In this document: positions 5,403-7,362 of the stretch, in pieces | Layout: every line of letters starts with the position of its first letter | Position numbering within the stretch: position 1 is the stretch's first letter | Assembly: GCA_018715295.1 (NCBI GenBank) | Contig: DVLY01000038.1 | Span: 1 to 7,362 of the forward strand | Length of the DNA: 7,362 bases | Reading direction: 5' to 3' | DNA from: Candidatus Merdimorpha stercoravium | Lineage (GTDB): Bacteria; Bacteroidota; Bacteroidia; Flavobacteriales; UBA1820 | Position numbers and translations under genes: made by a program | The notes under the pieces: generated by a model | Told to the model about the DNA's origin: nothing | The model's database searches: none | The model's input: only the letters and a program-made list of their open reading frames with translations

Positions 5403-6404
5403 ATGGCCTTGAAGAAGATCGGAGAGTACCTTCTGTTTTTTTTCTTCTCCGCAGGGTGGTCGATCCCCTTGTGCGGGCAGGCGGTCGATACGCTCCCTGC
5501 ACCCCGGGAAACGTCCGACTCCGCGCGCTTTGTCCCGCAGAGAGCCGTGCCCGAGGCTGTGTCGATCGACGGGATGACTCCCCGGGAGGCCATCGCGCTC
5601 CTCGAGGCGCAAGAGGAAGACACCCTTTCGCCGCGTGAAGCGAAAAAACTCGCCCGTCTCCAAAAACGCGAGGAAAAACGCCACGCCAAGGAACTCAAGA
5701 AACAGGAAAAACTGCGCCGGGAGGTTCAGGAATACTTCACCCACGTGGTTATCGACACTTCCCGGGCCGAGGTCGTTCCCCCGGCCGAACCCGATCCGCT
5801 ACTCGACAGCCTTTCCATCCCCAATACGGCCGAATACCACAAGGACGACTCGACGATGATCGGCGAGGCCTTGATGCTCAAAAAACCGCCGGCCCCCAAA
5901 CCGAAAAGCGCCGCCCACGCGGCATTCCTTTCGGCCATCGTTCCGGGGTTGGGACAGATCTACGGCGGTTCCCAATGGTGGATGGCGCCGGCCTTCTGGG
6001 GAGGGATGACCGGTACGCTGCTGGCCGTATCGTTTTACAACGGGTATTACAACGACTTCCGCAAGGAGTACAAAAACCGCATCCTCACCGGCGAGGTGCA
6101 CGAGTACGAATATTACGACGATGCCACCCTGGTGAGCCAGATGCAATACGCCGAACAACAACGCGACCTGTGGATCCTGGGCACCGTAGGGGTCTACCTG
6201 CTCAACATCCTGCACGCCAACGTATCGGTCCAGCTCTCCGAGTTCCGCACCCAGCGCAAACACCGCAAGATGCTGGAACTCCAGGAAATGTTCGAACGGC
6301 AGGACGCCTCCTCTACCCTGACCTTCTCCCCAGCCATGGTCTACCCCAACCAAGGGGTAAACCGCTATCCGGCCCCCGGGCTGCAACTAGCCATTCATTT
6401 TTAA
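5403..6404 (+). CDS. DUF5683-type membrane protein with N-terminal coiled coil
   Basis: A 333-residue protein. Residues 1-26 form a signal peptide or signal anchor with an aromatic-rich core (LLFFFFSAGW); the Cys at 24 is not in a good lipobox. A low-complexity polar stretch follows, then a strongly charged coiled-coil segment (about 77-110, Lys/Arg/Glu rich) and a proline-rich linker (161-168). The conserved domain starts at AAFLSAIVPGLGQIYGGSQWWMAP (173-196), a typical DUF5683 signature, and continues through a membrane segment (about 196-212), FRKEYKNR (219-226), a second segment near RDLWILGTVGVYLLNILHANV (254-274) and a C-terminal tail ending in Phe with alternating hydrophobics (GLQLAIHF). 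The function is unknown. I recall the place between parB and dapB as conserved in Bacteroidales, which suggests co-transcription rather than a shared pathway. The gaps on both sides are 13 nt. Confidence 0.88.
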   Translation: MALKKIGEYLLFFFFSAGWSIPLCGQAVDTLPAPRETSDSARFVPQRAVPEAVSIDGMTPREAIALLEAQEEDTLSPREAKKLARLQKREEKRHAKELKKQEKLRREVQEYFTHVVIDTSRAEVVPPAEPDPLLDSLSIPNTAEYHKDDSTMIGEALMLKKPPAPKPKSAAHAAFLSAIVPGLGQIYGGSQWWMAPAFWGGMTGTLLAVSFYNGYYNDFRKEYKNRILTGEVHEYEYYDDATLVSQMQYAEQQRDLWILGTVGVYLLNILHANVSVQLSEFRTQRKHRKMLELQEMFERQDASSTLTFSPAMVYPNQGVNRYPAPGLQLAIHF

Positions 6405-6417
6405 CCGCGTCCTCCCC

Positions 6418-7146
6418 ATGAAAACAGCCTTGAACATCGCCCTGTCGGGATACGGAAAAATGGGACGGCTCGTCGAGAAGATCGCCCTGCAACGCGGACA
6501 CCGCATCGTCGCCCGGATCGACACCCACACCGGAGCGGCCGACTTTGCGGGAGCCGATGTCGTGGTGGACTTCAGCACCCCGGCCTCCGCACCGGACAAC
6601 CTGCTGGACTGCGCCCGCGCCGGCATCCCGGCCGTATGCGGCACCACAGGCTGGGCCGATCGCTACCCGGAGGTGTGCCAAGCGGTCGAGAAAGCCGGGA
6701 GCGCCCTGCTGTACAGTTCCAATTTTTCCCTGGGAGTCAATCTGTTTTTTGCGCTCAACCAAACCCTTGCCCGCCTGATGGCCCCCTATCCCCAGTACCG
6801 CGCCGAGATCGAGGAAGTACACCACATCCACAAACTGGATGCCCCTTCCGGCACAGCCATCACCCTGGCGGAAGGACTTTTGGAACACAACACCCGGTAC
6901 ACCGGCTGGACATTGGAAACGGACACCCCGGCCCCGCAAGACCAGCTCCCCATCCGCGCCATCCGGCAAGGTGAGATCCCGGGCATACACACCGTGCGCT
7001 ACACCAGTTCCGTCGATACCCTCGCGATACGGCACGAAGCTTTCTCCCGGGAAGGGTTCGCCCTCGGCGCCGTCGTAGCGGCCGAATGGATCGTCGGCCG
7101 TCGGGGAATCTTCTCCATGCGCGACGTTTTGCGCCCCGAGGAGTAA
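6418..7146 (+). CDS. dapB: 4-hydroxy-tetrahydrodipicolinate reductase
   Basis: A 242-residue enzyme that reduces 4-hydroxy-tetrahydrodipicolinate with NAD(P)H to tetrahydrodipicolinate, on the path to meso-diaminopimelate (peptidoglycan) and lysine, in the cytosol. The Rossmann motif is GYGKMGR (11-17), followed by VVVDFSTP (48-55) and CGTTGW (74-79). YSSNFSLGVNLFF (99-111) precedes the catalytic and substrate-binding motif EVHHIHKLDAPSGTA (133-147), with the conserved His135/His136 and Lys139. EIPGIHTVRY (186-195) is also conserved. The protein is about 30 residues shorter than the E. coli enzyme, which I recall as usual for Bacteroidetes. It begins 13 nt after the DUF5683 gene with no Shine-Dalgarno and is probably the last gene of the parAB transcript in view. 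In many relatives lepB follows; here the repeats after dapB reach the window edge first. Confidence 0.97.
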   Translation: MKTALNIALSGYGKMGRLVEKIALQRGHRIVARIDTHTGAADFAGADVVVDFSTPASAPDNLLDCARAGIPAVCGTTGWADRYPEVCQAVEKAGSALLYSSNFSLGVNLFFALNQTLARLMAPYPQYRAEIEEVHHIHKLDAPSGTAITLAEGLLEHNTRYTGWTLETDTPAPQDQLPIRAIRQGEIPGIHTVRYTSSVDTLAIRHEAFSREGFALGAVVAAEWIVGRRGIFSMRDVLRPEE

Positions 7147-7213
7147 ACGTCCACCCCGGCCCGATCGTTTTAGAAAAAAAGCAGAGGGGAAAAAGGGGGG
7201 GATACACTTAAAG
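7147..7213. other. Purine-rich stretch after dapB
   Basis: No gene or clear hairpin is visible here. From 7172 to 7202 the plus strand is almost all purine, with a single C at 7182: a run of seven A, then alternating G and A blocks ending in seven G. The pattern of A/G-rich DNA followed by GATACAC and then the start of the first repeat loosely echoes the spacer and GACATAC segments of the two repeat copies downstream, so it may be a decayed earlier copy. Confidence 0.5.
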
Positions 7214-7248
7214 AAAACCGAGCGGCACGTCCATCGCAGAGCGCGCCC

Positions 7249-7278
7249 AAAAAGAAAAAGAGGGCGGGATCGCCCGCC
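7249..7278 (-). terminator. Hairpin plus T-rich tract, first repeat copy
   Basis: GGCGGG (7263-7268) pairs with CCCGCC (7273-7278) across the loop ATCG. Read on the minus strand, the 6-bp GC stem is followed by CTCTTTTTCTTTTT, which has the form of an intrinsic terminator. On the plus strand the hairpin is followed by GACATACAA, with no T-tract, so it would not obviously end the dapB transcript. This implies a leftward gene to the right of the window, or a repeat whose hairpin has another role. Confidence 0.45.
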
Positions 7279-7322
7279 GACATACAAAAACCGAGCGGCA
7301 CGTCCATCGCAGGGCGGCGCTT

Positions 7323-7353
7323 AAAAAAGAAAAGGAAGGCGGGATCGCCCGCC
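7323..7353 (-). terminator. Hairpin plus T-rich tract, second repeat copy
   Basis: The same 6-bp GC stem and ATCG loop as in the first copy (7338-7343 with 7348-7353). On the minus strand it is followed by TTCCTTTTCTTTTTT. The T-rich tract is kept although its exact sequence differs from the first copy, which favours a terminator-like role on the minus strand over chance. Confidence 0.45.
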
Positions 7354-7362
7354 GACATACAA

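Larger units (their letters stand above)
7214..7362. repeat. Two tandem copies of a 73-75 bp repeat, running off the window
   Basis: Each copy has a conserved 22-bp block that begins CCGAGCGGCACG (7218-7239 and 7291-7312), a divergent A-rich spacer, and a second conserved 25-bp block (7263-7287 and 7338-7362) containing GGCGGGATCGCCCGCC and ending GACATACAA. The first block is offset by 73 bp and the second by 75 bp, so the spacers differ by a 2-bp indel as well as substitutions, while both blocks are identical between copies. Conserved ends with a drifting spacer suggest selection on, or recent copying of, the hairpin and the flank. The last base of the window is also the last base of the second block, so further copies may follow. 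Confidence 0.85.

Noticed and set aside
4436..5698. Long minus-strand open frame opposite parB.
   Set aside because: It is antisense to parB and the DUF5683 gene, with low-complexity composition and no family match that I recognise.
7170..7358. Minus-strand reading frame over the repeats, with MSAGDPA appearing twice.
   Set aside because: The two ATGs are 75 bp apart and in frame, but the 2-bp indel in the spacer puts the other conserved block in different frames (DVPLGF in one copy, DGRAARF in the other). Conservation is therefore at the DNA/RNA level and not of a protein.
1..7362. CRISPR arrays, tRNA or rRNA genes, insertion sequences, phage or defence genes.
   Set aside because: None is visible. 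The only repeats are the two tandem copies at the right edge, with no interspersed unique spacers, no transposase and no tRNA-like fold.

Overview
The window looks chromosomal, from a GC-rich member of the Bacteroidota, most likely Bacteroidales and perhaps close to Rikenellaceae/Alistipes. Three things suggest this. The DUF5683-type membrane protein sits between parB and dapB, an arrangement typical of the phylum. The start codons lack obvious Shine-Dalgarno sequences. The promoter directly in front of recF matches the Bacteroidetes -7 consensus TAnnTTTG. The genus is inference only.

Left block (1-1976, minus strand): a three-gene operon. It reads a signal-peptide protein with three further membrane segments (DUF6249-like), an ECF RNA polymerase sigma factor, and a small two-TM protein overlapping the sigma gene by ATGA (DUF5056-like, possible anti-sigma factor). 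A 10-bp perfect hairpin lies just beyond the last gene. This looks like an envelope-associated regulatory module.

Divergent intergenic region (1977-2191): it holds a TAnnTTTG element on each strand, an A/T-flanked imperfect dyad and an 18-bp perfect palindrome. The plus-strand element lies only 4 bases before the recF ATG, so the recF mRNA is probably leaderless.

Replication/segregation block (2192-5389, plus strand): recF overlaps a small DUF721/DciA-like gene by ATGA. After a 146-bp gap come parA and parB, also overlapping by ATGA. The gap has a perfect consensus DnaA box (TTATCCACA on the minus strand), a second weaker box in inverted orientation, an adjacent GTTTC-N5-GAAAC dyad resembling a stretched parS core, and an AT-rich stretch. 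Together with recF, a DciA-like gene and parAB, this makes the gap a candidate origin-linked or DnaA-regulated site.

Right block (5403-7146, plus strand): a DUF5683 membrane protein and dapB (4-hydroxy-tetrahydrodipicolinate reductase, lysine/diaminopimelate synthesis) follow parB with 13-nt gaps, so parA-parB-DUF5683-dapB is probably one transcript. After dapB lie a purine-rich stretch and two tandem 73-75 bp repeats. Each carries a GC hairpin followed, on the minus strand, by a T-rich tract. The array runs into the window edge. Most of the window is ordinary housekeeping DNA; the parA upstream gap and the terminal repeats are the parts most worth a second look.
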